Source of the DNA: Tuctoria greenei | Taxonomy: Eukaryota > Streptophyta > Magnoliopsida > Poales > Poaceae | NCBI GenBank assembly: GCA_036927565.1 | Contig: JAYESD010000007.1 | Span: forward strand, 1,633,644 to 1,697,643 | DNA length: 64,000 bases | Reading direction: 5' to 3' | Part shown: positions 11,230 to 21,720 of the stretch, piece by piece | Numbering within the stretch: the stretch's first letter is position 1 | How the letters are laid out: each line of letters opens with the position of its first letter | Program-made: the position numbers and the translations under genes | The notes under the pieces: model-generated | What the model saw: only the letters and a program-made list of their open reading frames with translations | Databases searched by the model: none | What the model was told of the DNA's origin: nothing

Positions 11230-11622
11230 TTCTTGGTTAACAGGTGGGCTCCGCTGAAGACTAGAGAGTGGCCCGCATGGGCTTTCAATAGTGAGATGGA
11301 TCATAACCGAATTGAAGTCGGTTTGAACACTAACTTGGATGATGAGGCTTTGAATATCCATCTCAAAAAGTTTTAGAATCGAGGTATGTCCCACGACACC
11401 CTGGCTCCACTGGCTACCTTCCTGCCTCTGAACATGGTTTCGAAGGTTAGCAGGGAGATCCGGAGGAGAATGCCAGCATTGGATGACCTAGGCGTGGTGG
11501 AGAGACACCACATCTCTGGGGTTGCAAACCCCGGAGCTTCAGAGAGGGTGGCCACCCCTGCCGCAAGCCAGAAAGTCGATGACGTCAGCAAGGGCGAGGG
11601 CAAAGGCAAGGAGCCCGCCTAA
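11230..11622 (+). pseudogene. Tat-element extra ORF, first part (plus strand)
   Basis: After the Sirevirus LTR the sequence reads FLVNRWAPLKTREWPAWAF..., with a TAG stop at 11373-11375, and continues MSHDTLAPLATFLPLN to a stop at 11620-11622. This is the kind of ORF of unknown function that grass Tat/RIRE2-like gypsy elements carry downstream of pol on the opposite strand. Its N-terminus was cut off by the Sirevirus insertion. I infer it is one gene with the coiled-coil part at 12756-13966, now broken by stops and frameshifts. Function is unknown; a structural or gag-like role is only speculation. Confidence 0.55.
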
Positions 11623-12137
11623 TCTTCTTGCCGGAAGAGGATGTTGAGGCATGCAAATAGGAGCTCCATCAGTCAGCTTCATTTCTGACAGCCCCTTCTC
11701 CCCAGTGATGCAGATCTTCGACGACCACACCTCCTTCGATGTCGGCATCTTCAAGGAAAACAAGCTCCGACAAATCAACTCCAGCTCTGGTGCCCGCTGT
11801 GGGCTTCGGGTACAGTGGTCCTTCCCATCCTAGGAAGGTCCCGACTGAGAAGACTCCAGCTGCGGCGGCTAGCTCCTAGCCGAGGTCCGAGGTCTTTGCC
11901 TCACCGGATCTGGTGGGCTCTGACTCCGGGCCCCAGAAGAATAAATTTTGCGGCGACTGTGGCGGTAGAATTGCCAGGTAAACATTGTCATCTCACCCTG
12001 AGGTGCCACTCTTATTTTTGTCATGGTTTTGATTTTCCTGAACTTTTGTTCGCAGGGTGTCGAGAAAGAAGCCCGAGGCTTAAGCACCTACTGTAGCTAC
12101 TTAGGATAAGCGTGCGGAAGCTCCCGCTGCAACCCTT

Positions 12138-12700
12138 GTGCCTCTACAAGTGGTGGCAGAGGACACGGCAGCTCCGGCGCCAGTTGTCATGGACTTGGAT
12201 CCAGATGAGACGCCAGAAACTCCCATGGTAGGACCGGACCATGGGGGAGAATTTGATGAAGATGTGCCAGTAGCCACAGCGCTGGCGACTGAAGCTCCAA
12301 TGCAGGAGACGGAGATGGCGGAAGCTCCGGCGTTTGAGCCGGAGGTAACCGAAGCTCTGACGCCTGTGCTGGAATTTGTTGAAGATCTCACGATCGAGCA
12401 GGAGGTGCCCGAAGTTCTGGTCTCCGTGTCAGATATTGTTGAAGCTCCGGCACCTGAGCCAGAGGCAGTAGAAGTACTAGCGCCGGAGCCGGCGGTGGTG
12501 GGGGCTCCGGACAAAGCTCCAACGTCTGCCCCAGAGGCGATTACTCCAGAGGCGCACTGTCCAAGCCGGAGTGCCCAGAAGAGTCCGCGATGGGCCCTCC
12601 ACCTGCAGAGCGGTCGACTGAAGATCCGGAGGGGGGACCTTCGGTGTCAGACCTGGAGGTTGATGTTCCCATGCTGGGAGCCTCGTCGGTGGCAGCAGAA
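12138..12700 (+). pseudogene. Tat-element extra ORF, acidic Pro/Glu/Ala repeat region
   Basis: A reading frame of about 188 residues is dominated by degenerate units such as EAPAFEPEV, EALTPVLEF and EAPAPEPEA, spaced about 20 residues apart. The composition suggests a disordered acidic linker. It is bracketed by frame changes and belongs with the coiled-coil region downstream. No family could be named. Confidence 0.5.
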
Positions 12701-12755
12701 GTAAAAGAGCTTCCAGGGCTACCCTGGTGCCACAGGACCGCAGGGGACCACGCTT

Positions 12756-13966
12756 GTGGTGTGGGACCCAATTTGTGTACTAGAAGACCCCTTGGAGCCA
12801 GCGGAGATGACCTCGGCAGGTCCAGAGCCTATTCCCTTGGCGTTGTCTATCAACAATGCCTGCTCGAGTCTCCGTGATGTCCAGCTCGCCTTCAACCATG
12901 ACAGCAACATCCTCGAGGAAGAGCGCCACACCTTACAGCGTTGGCGCACAAGACTTCATTTCGAAACCAAGCTGGCGCAGACAAGGCTTGCTGACCAACG
13001 GGAGTGGGTCAAGAAGGAAAAGGCCCAGATGGAGTATTGGGGCCAGCTGCTAGAAGAAAGGGAGGCCTCCATCAGGGCCCTCGATGCTATGTCTCGGGAG
13101 ATTATTGAGCACGCCAGGAAAATAAGTGAGGCTGCTGACGATCGACACGACAACCTCAACATGCTGAACGAGATTCTCCTAAAGCGCCGAGCGGATCTTG
13201 GTGAGAGGGAAGAGAAGCTCCTGGAGATGCAGGAGGATATTTTGAAAAGAGAGGGGGAGCTCGCCCGAAAGCTGACTCTGGGAGAGCTGAACTTGGCGGA
13301 CCGCACCAAAAAATTTGAACACTAGTGCAAGCGGGAGGAAGAGAAGCAATGGAAGCTGGGGCAGGAGCTCTCTAAAAGAGAAGCTGATGTTGCCACCAGA
13401 GAGGGGAACACGAGAGGCAGGGAGAAGGACCTGGCCGAACGGTGGAACCGCATCCACCTCCGGGAGATGGAGCTCGACGACCGGGAAAAGCAAGTGGCTG
13501 AAAGCATTCAGCAACATGCCAAAGAGGTTGAGTGCATCGCCCAGGAGAGTTCGGAGCTTGCAGAGGCCATAAGGTCACCGGAGGAGCCGCGGAGCTCGAG
13601 GACAACTAAGTCCCATCAGGTGTGGGATTTCTCGGGGCATGCCTACAGAGCTTTGGTGCCACTTTGCTTCAGTCTGGTACGTCTGGAGAACCCAGCATCA
13701 GAGCTGGACCAGGCGCTGGTGTCGCTTAGCTCTACTGGCAGCAAACTCGACACGATGGGTGACATCATCGTTGACCAACTGGAGACAGAGGGAAAGTCTC
13801 TAGCCAAGAACGTCGCCGAATATGTTCTAGTGTGCTACAAGAGCCGAGACCCCCAACTTTCTCTAGATCCGGTCTTCGAAGGACCCATTGCCGAAGAAGA
13901 GGATGCCGTGAGGGCTAGCGTCCAAGAAGCTGCCGAGAAGGTTGCCTCGTTTTTCCACAGGACATA
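12756..13966 (+). pseudogene. Tat-element extra ORF, coiled-coil C-terminal part
   Basis: Two frames (12756-13325 and 13467-13967, with a connecting frame between and a TAG at 13323-13325) encode a long heptad-like, Glu/Arg/Leu-rich region (LEEREASIRALDAMSREI, LGEREEKLLEMQEDILKREG) of well over 150 residues, then a globular-looking end (LDQALVSLSSTGSKLDTMGD...VASFFHRT). Long coiled coils of this kind are typical of the antisense ORF of grass Tat elements. It lies on the strand opposite to pol. A polyadenylation-like AATGAAAT/AATAAATT region follows at about 14040-14070. Confidence 0.6.
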
Positions 13967-13967
13967 G

Positions 13968-15578
13968 AGCCTCCAGTAGCTAGGACCTTTCTCTTTTGCC
14001 TTCTGATGTAATCCTCATCTTGTAATCCAGTACTTCCGACGAATGAAATCCACTCTTAGAATGAATAAATTCCATTTTGTGTTTGTCTTCAATACATTGT
14101 CCTTTATATTATTGGACCCCTGGTAGATGTACACAATTTAATTGCGAACATGTACCAAAAGGTTTGACAATGTCTTGATGACTTTAACGTGTCGAACTTG
14201 TAGATGGAACGCTTAGCGTCTAGGTCTGAAGTTTACTTCCAACATCTCTAGGGACCCTTTGTGACGTTGACGGCGGGCCCCCTGGGAGGTGTCGGAGCTT
14301 GATAGGTCTGACGGCGCCCACTGTCAACACATGAAATGTCGACGCCAGGCCCCCTGGGGTTTTTGGAGTTTGATAGGCCCGATGATGCCCACTATCAATG
14401 CATGAAACGTTGACGGCGGGCCCCCTAGGAGGTATCGGAGCTTGATAAGTCTGACGGCACCCAATGTCAACGCATAGAACATCGACAGTGGGCCCCCTGG
14501 GATCATCGCTGCTTCACGACTTCGATGATATCCAACATCAACATAGAATACGTCAACGGCGAGTCCCCTCGGGGTGATTTCACCATCTTCGCTTGAATTG
14601 TTATTATGCTTCACATCGACGGCGGGCCCCCTGGGAGGTGTCGGAGCTTGATAGCTCCGATGTCACCCACTTTCAATGTCTGAAACGTCGATGGCAGGCC
14701 CCCTTGGGGGATGTCGATGCTTAGTAGCTCCAGCATCTTCCACCATCGCCATGAGATTTCCATTTTTCCTGCGCATTTAAAGACAAGAAAAATAGTAAAG
14801 TTCGTCCTCTCGTCTATAACTCTTTTGCGACTTACTATTCTTATTTGAATTTTAGATTCAAAGGAACTCGATATGATAACAAGTACATTGATAGAATCTT
14901 TCCAGATCCGAAGGCCTTTAGGACCCGCCCTACTGAGGCCCGCCGGAATGTAGGTAGAGCGGCGTACTTAGGGTGCTGGATCAGGCTAAGTTGATAGTGC
15001 ACTCTGGACCCGTGTTGGCTTTGGCATTTGGGCGAGTAGATCGTGTAGCAATGCTAAGATCCGAAAAAACCCACAATATAACTTGTACAACATATGAGTA
15101 ACTTTGACTAAAGGTCAAAAAGAATTGCACAACTTCGTTATAGAAAAGAAGGAGAAGATAATAAAAGAAAATGAGCCTGTACAAAATTAATGCACATGGA
15201 GTCTGCTTTCACACAACAATGTCTTTCATTATAAGTCCGGATTACAGGGGAGACAAGGACACAATTAGGTTACGGAACTAGGCTAAGTATGCTACACATC
15301 TTGTTCTAACCCAGGGTAGGTAAGCCACACTTTCAGTATAGGGACCAAGTTAAATGTTGGTTGAACTGCCCGAACCCTCTCGGAGGCGTCCGGATGTTCT
15401 CCCGGAGGACCTACCTGACACTGTGTATAGACTCTAAAATTTACATTGCATGTAATTACAGACTCACCTCCGTGTAACTAAGCATAAAACTTATGGAGGT
15501 GCTCGATGTTCCAAGTATTGGGAAGCAGAGTCCCATCCTCTGTAGCCAAGGGAACGCATCCGGGACAGGAAATTTTGA
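13968..15578. other. Non-coding 3' region of the Tat element with repeats
   Basis: No supported gene. At 14270-14710 a unit with the core GGCGGGCCCCCTGGGAGGTG followed by TCGGAGCTTGATAG recurs about six to seven times at 60-80 base spacing. At 14925-15020 is a segment (GGCGTACTTAGGGTGCTGGA) that recurs in the smaller element at 26400. These shared blocks link the two elements. Confidence 0.6.
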
Positions 15579-16994
15579 TCACGCGAAAGGGACCTTCCCA
15601 GCTGTGGAAAGTTTGTTCATCCCTTCATGAGTTAGTATTCTCTGCAGCACCAGATCGCCTTCCTCGAGCTGTCGATTGCGCACATGCCTTTGATGATAGC
15701 GTTGGAGTGCCTGGCGATAACGTGCATTCTGAACAGCTTCTTGGCACCTTCCCTCATTGACGAGGTCAAGGTCTTCACGCCGGAGCTGGTCCTGCACGGC
15801 TTTGTCGAAGGTCCGAACCCAAAGCGACCCCATGGTGATCTCCTGAGGAAGGACTGCTTGAGCTCCGTACACCAGGAAGAAGGGGGTTTCTCCAGTTGAC
15901 CACCTAGGTGTTGTCCTGCTCGCCCACACTATGGACGGAAGCTCCTCAATCCATATGGCTCCATGTTTCTTCAGGACCTCATATATGCACGTCTTAAGTC
16001 CATTTAATAATTCTGCATTTGCTCTCTTGGCTTGGCCATTACTTGCCGGGTGAGCTACTGATGCGTAGCTGACTTGAATGCTAAGGTATTCTCAATACTC
16101 TTGGAATGTTGCACTAGTGAATTGGGTTCCGTTGTCAGTGATGACTCTATTCGGAACTCCAAATCTGTAGACTATGGAATTCAGGAGCTCGATAGCATAT
16201 TGCTTGTTGATAGTCACAACTGGAGTAGCTTCCGGCTACTTGGTAAACTTGTCGATAGCAACATACATGAGCTTGTAACCTCCGACAGCTTTTGGGAAAG
16301 GTCCCAAAATGTCCATCCCCCACACAGCGAATGACCATGTAGGAGGTATCATTTGCAGTTATTGAGCTGGAGTGTGAATTTGTTTCGCGTGGAACTGGCA
16401 CGCTTCACACTTCTTTACCAACTCGACTGCATCCTGGAGTGTTGTAGGCCAGTAGAAGCCATGCCAGAAGGCTTTTCCGACAAGCGTGCAGGAAGACGCG
16501 TGATTCCCACACTCGGCTCCATGGATTTCCGCATGGAGCTTGCAACCTTCTTCCCTTGCAATACACCGCATTAGGACGCTGTTAGCACCGCGCCAGTAGA
16601 GATCCCCTTCTACCAATGTGTATCTTTTAGCCCACCTGACGATCCGGTCAGCGGATGCACCGTCTTCAGGAAGAACATTGTCTTTCAAGTAGCTCCGGAT
16701 CTCCGAGATCCATGCATCGGGGCTGACTTGAGCTTCTGACTCTTGCGTGTTGGGTTGCTCAGGGCTTCCTGCAGCACCTACGACCCTTGGTGGACGCCAT
16801 GGTAACAAGGCCACCGGGACTGCCAGCTTCGAGGTGCCGGTCTCGCCCCCTTCGCTCAGTTCTGCAGGCTGAGCGGTTGGTCTTGACAATCTCCAGACAA
16901 AAACTCCATCGGGAGCCGGAGCTCCGGTTGAAGCCTTCATCGAGAGTTCGTCAGCTTCAGCATTGTTGAGACGCTGTACATGGCAGAGGTTCAC
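15579..16994 (-). pseudogene. Tat gypsy integrase (decayed)
   Basis: Read on the minus strand, 16994-16359 holds the upstream linker and the zinc-binding HHCC region (HAEIH... then KKCEACQFHAKQ), ending at a stop. The catalytic core follows in the same direction: WGMDILGPFP, then ITDNGTQF, then NGQAKRANAE, at about 16330-16010, with internal stops. The C-terminal part (YGAQAVLPQEITMGSLW...LEEGDLVLQRI) occupies 15929-15579. The D,D,E residues are recognisable, but the ORF is broken several times. It would insert the element's cDNA. Confidence 0.8.
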
Positions 16995-17081
16995 GACGTC
17001 AAAGTCCTTTTGGAGCTTCTAGACTTCAAGGAGGTAAGCGGCGAGTTGTGGGTTGCTGCAGCTACATTCACCTTTAACCTG

Positions 17082-17801
17082 CTATATGATGAGTAGTGAA
17101 TTGCCCTTCACCAACATCTGCTTGATGCTGAATGAAAGCGCCACCTTGAGCCCATAGATGAGAGCTTCATACTTTGCCATGTTGTTGGTCGCTTTGAAGT
17201 CAAGGTTTACCATATATTTGACCTTCTCCCCAGTTGGAGCGAGGAGAAGTATTCCAGCTCCGACCCCCTGCTTCTGGATGGAGCCATCGAAGTAGATAGT
17301 CCAGTGATGCTCGGTGAAGACTGGGACCTTGAGTTTCGGCTTCTTCTTACGAGGGCCCCCAGGATTTGATGGAGAAGGTGTCCACTCTGCCACGAAGTCA
17401 GCCAAGGCTTGACTTTTGATAGTTTGTCGTGGCAGGAATTCGAGATTGAATTCTGCCAGCTCCACTGCCCACTTGGCGATGTTCCCAGTATAGTTGGGAT
17501 TGTGCAGTATAGCACGCAGTGGATAGGAGGTTACCACTGATATCTTGTGAGCTTGGAAATAATGACGAAGCTTCCTTGAGGCAATAAGAACTGCGTAGAG
17601 CAGCTTATGCACCTCAATGTATCGAGTCTTAGCATCATGAAGTACTTCACAAATGAAGTACACTGGACGTTGGTCGGTTCGGACCCTCCCGGAGGTGTCC
17701 GGAGCTTCTTCTTCATCGACCCGAACCCTCCCGGAGGTGTTCGGATCTTCTTGATCAGCCATATGAACTGCCTCAGATGAGAGAGGTTGATCCTCTAGCA
17801 T
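17082..17801 (-). pseudogene. Tat gypsy RNase H region, including a second RNase H
   Basis: On the minus strand a 239-residue frame covers the end of the retroviral-type RNase H (RYIEVHKLLYAVLIASRKLRHYF) and then a second, separate RNase H with IYFDGS and GAGILLLAPTGE, followed by ATNNMAKYEALIYGL. Two RNase H domains in series is a known trait of Tat-lineage plant gypsy elements. It would degrade the RNA strand during reverse transcription. The frame ends at a stop near 17082 before integrase. Confidence 0.8.
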
Positions 17802-17828
17802 TTCGCCTTGAAGATTTGTGCCTGGGGG

Positions 17829-18900
17829 CTAGGACCCAGACTCGCCTTCAGGAAGCTCCGGACCCTCCCGGAGGGGTCTGGGCTCCTGAACTGGAGATGG
17901 CTCCGGTCTTTCCGTGACCAGGACCATGCTAACAACCTCCGTAGTTGCAGAAATGTAAAGCAGTAGAGGCTCACCAAGGTTTGGAGCTACCAAGATTGGT
18001 AGTGCGGTGAGGAGCTGCTTGAGCTCTTGGAACACCTTTTCTGCTTCTTCAGACACATGAAAAGGCCCGATCTTCCTCAATAGCTTGAATAAGGGATTTG
18101 CCCACTCCGCCAGTCTTGAGATGAACCGGCTGAGCACAGCTAGACATCCTGTTAGTTTTCAGGCATCCTTGAGGCGGGCTGGGGGCCGCATATCTTCTAT
18201 AGCCTTGATCTTCGTCGGGTATGCCTCAATTCCTCGGAGAGTCACCAAGAATCCGAGGATCTTCCCGGAGCTAACCCCGGAGGCACATTTGTCCGGGTTC
18301 CGCTTGGTGCGCATCACGCGCAGCTTGTCGAAGATGGCTTGTAGGTTGTCAAGGAGTGACTCCTTGTTCTTGACTTTCATGATGATGTCATCGACTTACA
18401 CCTCCACCAAGTCCCTGATGAGCTCTCCAAATATTTTGTGCATGGCACACACAAAAGTTGAAGCAGCGTTTTTGAGACCGAATGGCATTATAGTGTAACA
18501 GTACAATCCATCTGCTGTTATGAACGTAGTATGCTCTTTATCTTCCCTAGACATGTGGATTTGACGGTATCCAGAATATGCATCTAGGAAACACAGTAGC
18601 TCACACCCGGAGGTGGATTCCACTATCTGATCCATTCTAGGTAGTGGAAATGGATCCTTTGAACATGCCTTATTCAAGGTGCTGTAGTCGATACACATCT
18701 GAAGCTTTCCGCCGGCCTTGGATACAACGACTGGGTTTGCCAGCCATTTTGGATTATGAACCTCCTGGATGAAACCAACTTCAAGCAGCTTCTTGACTTC
18801 CTGTCAGAGGAAGCTCTTTTGCTCGACTGATTGCTTCCGGGGCTTCTGGTGTACTGGTCGTGCGTCAGGATAAATCTTCAGGCGGTGCTCAATCACCTCC
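17829..18900 (-). pseudogene. Tat gypsy reverse transcriptase (decayed)
   Basis: Minus-strand frames at 18698-18396, 18395-18159 and 18137-17829 hold the fingers/palm (CIDYSTLNKACSKDPFPLPRMD, LDAYSGYRQI, MPFGLKNAAS), the catalytic box and the thumb (ANPLFKLLRK...PLLLYISATTEVVSMVLV). At the active site the sequence reads VEV-stop-VDDII: the Tyr codon of YVDD is TAA (18396-18398 on the plus strand). Further upstream sequence to about 18900 contains the N-terminal motifs with additional stops. The enzyme cannot be produced from this copy without readthrough. Confidence 0.85.
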
Positions 18901-19102
18901 CTAGGGATCCCAGGCATTTGTGACGGTTGCCAAGCAAACACGTCAACATCGCCTGGAGGAAAGTGATGAGCACGAGTACCTATTTGTTGTCCAGACCCCC
19001 CGATATATGGGTAGTCTAGACAGCATCAGAACAATTTTGGACGACTTTGACAGGAACGTCGGTCTCGGCGCTTGGCTGAACACGTGGTGCAGAGGTTGAG
19101 CC

Positions 19103-19600
19103 TCAGTGACGAGTGCTAGGAGGTTGATCAGCTAGGTCTTTGTCAGAACTTCCCTCCTGCACTATAGCAAGTGCGTGGAGTTCTTCTAGTGCAGTGACTC
19201 CCATAGTGCGATCTGCACGGATCCAGAGAATGCCCAAAGGTGTCCACATCTTCAACACCAGATAGCCGTAGTGAGCCACGGCCATGAACCTATACAGGGC
19301 AGGCATGCCTAGGATGGCGTTGAAGGGCAAGCTGATGTGTGCAACATCGAAGACCAACTTCTTGGTCCTGTACTTCTCCCGAGTCCCGAAGGTCACTGGG
19401 AGTGTTATGGATCCAAGAGGGCTGATGGCCCCCATACCTACCCCAGAGAATGGTTGTGAAGGGTGAAGGTCCGAGAGTCGGAGCCGGATCTTGACAAATG
19501 CCTCGTAGCTTATGAGGTTTAGCGCTGCTCTCCATCTACCAAGACATGGTAGAGCTGGATGTTGTTGATTGTTGGAGACACCATCAATGGCATTGTCCAC
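19103..19600 (-). pseudogene. Tat gypsy aspartic protease region
   Basis: A 165-residue minus-strand frame contains ALNLISYEAF, LPVTFGT and FNAILGMPALYRFMAV, matching the plant gypsy retropepsin. The active site LVDG is readable only in the neighbouring frame around 19545-19560, so a short frameshift separates it from the rest. Confidence 0.75.
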
Positions 19601-19860
19601 CTCCGATCAAGTTCCTGGGGCAGTCCATAGCATCAAAAGTGATGGGAGTGTCCATCCATTTCTGATGCGGTTCTGCCTTGGCTGTAGGAGCTGGGCAGCC
19701 ATCTCCTGCCGCATAGTCTTGAGGACGCGGCGGGAAGTGATATCCCAAGACCCTCCATATATGGCATTGAGGGTCTTCTAAGGCTCATTGTCAAAGACGT
19801 CAGAATCCTCGTCGACTTTTTTATACACAACCTTCAGGACCTTCTTGGGGTCCTAGAAGC

Positions 19861-21372
19861 CTAGATCCGTATCAGCTGGAGCTTCATTGACTTTTTGTTT
19901 TCCTTCCCGCTGGCAGAAAGGAGCTTCTTCTCGGCGCTTGTTCTAGCGCTCGACAAGGTTCTTGACCTCTCGACAGTCTTCCAGACTGTGGATCGGACAC
20001 CACATGTTTGGACCACCGTCGTATTCTGACGAAGGTCGAGGTCGCTTTTCGGGGTGTGGCCCCTGGCCACTTGGAGCCGCAGCTGCCGCAGCAGTAGTTG
20101 TGCCGGCCGACGGCTTCTTCTTGCCGTTGGACTTTTTATTGTTCTTTCCACTACCGGAGGTAGTGGCTTCAGCTTCGGAGGACTTTTTGTTAGCCTCTGG
20201 AGCTAGCTTGGAGTGCATATCCCAGCCCTCTGCGGCCCGGGCGCACTTGTCAGCCAGGCTGAATAGCTCCGTGACGCTGGTAACCTCTTTCATCGCTAGC
20301 TTCTCCAACATGTTCTTGTCTCTGACACCCTGTCTGAATGCCACAATGACAGAAGCATAGAAGATGGAAGGGATGGTGTTTCATACCTGAGAAAACCACT
20401 GGATGAAGGAACACAGCGATTCTCCCGACTTTTTCTGTACAACAAAAAGGTCCAGTTCTGTGCCGGGTCGAGTGAAGGAGCTCCCGAAGTTGGCGGTGAA
20501 ATGTTGGCACAGCTCCGCCCAATTGTTGATAGAGTCAGGCGGAAGACTCATGAACCAGGACCTGGTTGTCCCAGTCAGAGCCACCGGAAAATAGTTGGCC
20601 ATCACAGCCTCATTACCACCCGCTGCGAGAATGGTGGTGGAGTATATCTGGAGGAACTCGGCGGGGTGGATAGTCCCGTTGAATTTTTCCGGCAGATGAG
20701 GTCGAAACTTCTGAGGCCAGCGGACCATGCGCAGGTGCATGGCCAGGGCTGAACAGCCACCCCCAACTCCCACGGGAGGAGGGTTTTCTCGAGCCTCCCG
20801 CCTTTCACGAGCACGCTCAATGCGGACGCGACCATCTTACTATCTGCATCATCGGTCGAGCTCCGATTGAAGATCTTGCATCGAAAGTCTCGACGCGGTG
20901 TGGGTGCGATGTGCCCCGGAAGGCAGCGACGTCACCTGCTGAGACACAGAACGTCTTCGGTGCTGTGGACCAAGTCTTCCAAACAAGATCCGATGCTGAG
21001 ATTGTGCCTGCCCCAAAGGGGGAGGACCTTTGTTGCTGAGGCCATCGGCTGCAGCTAGAACCATATGTTCCACATCAGCACGCCACTACTCCATGGCACC
21101 CTGAGGTGCGACTAGCGGCAGTAGGCGTTGGAGAAGAGTACGCGCAATAATTAGCGCGTTCTCCGGGTTGTTGTGCATCGATGTAGTGACCGACGCAGAG
21201 ACTCCATCCTATTGTCTGGTATTGTTAGCTAGAGCAGATGGTGGTGGTGGTGGTGGTATGATGCCCGCCTGAACAACAGCACCCGCCGGCTGTTGCACGT
21301 TGGAGGGATTCTCACCAGCAGGTTGCTGAGTGTTGCCGTTGGATGATCCCGCGGCGGAGTTCACCATCTTGA
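19861..21372 (-). pseudogene. Tat gypsy gag (decayed)
   Basis: Reading leftward, gag starts at an ATG at about 21372 (MVNSAAGSSNGNTQQP), about 15 bases after the primer-binding site. It passes several stops (near 21209, 21090 and 20849) and contains the retrotransposon gag domain in 20773-20381 (FRPHLPEKFNGTIHPAEFLQIY, FTANFGSSFTRP). It continues in another frame at 20344-19943 with RQGVRDKNMLEKLA, a Lys/Ser-rich basic region and WCPIHSLEDCREVKNLVE. At least four disruptions mark it as non-functional. Confidence 0.8.
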
Positions 21373-21382
21373 ATCTCAAGCT

Positions 21383-21403
21383 GCCCCTACCTGGCGCGCC
21401 AAA
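21383..21403 (-). other. Primer-binding site of the Tat gypsy element
   Basis: Read on the minus strand, TTTGGCGCGCCAGGTAGGGG directly follows the LTR end. The same sequence with one extra base is found at 27466-27483 in the smaller LTR element. It is the typical primer site of grass Tat/RIRE2-like elements and sets the minus-strand orientation. Confidence 0.8.
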
Positions 21404-21720
21404 TGTCAAAGTGTGCGATCGACATTTCTCCAGGTGCGACTAGCGGCGGCGACGCGGTGCAGTGGCAGAAAAGGAAAAACAGAGGCGAGAGTGTGGGTGT
21501 GTGTCCACTTCGACTGGGGGAGGGTTTATATAGCTCGGGAAGGAGTAGGAGGCACGCCATGAAGCAGCCAGACGGGCAGCTCGGTGGTGGTTTGCATGCG
21601 GTGCGGTGTCGAGCAGGGAAGTGCCGGAAAAATGGCATGGAGAGCAGTACCGAGGTTGTCCTACTGACTGGTGGGTCCCACTACCCTTATCCCTGCCCCT
21701 TGTCTGCAAACTTCAATTCC
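21404..21720 (-). repeat. Partial 5' LTR of the Tat gypsy element
   Basis: The LTR boundary is at 21404 (TGTCAAAGTGTG on the plus strand). A TATA-like box (CTATATAAACC on the minus strand) lies at about 21527. Beyond about 21720 the sequence changes to AT-rich DNA belonging to another LTR, so the U3 end is missing or unrecognised. The right boundary is approximate. The left-hand LTR of this element is not in the window. Confidence 0.6.
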
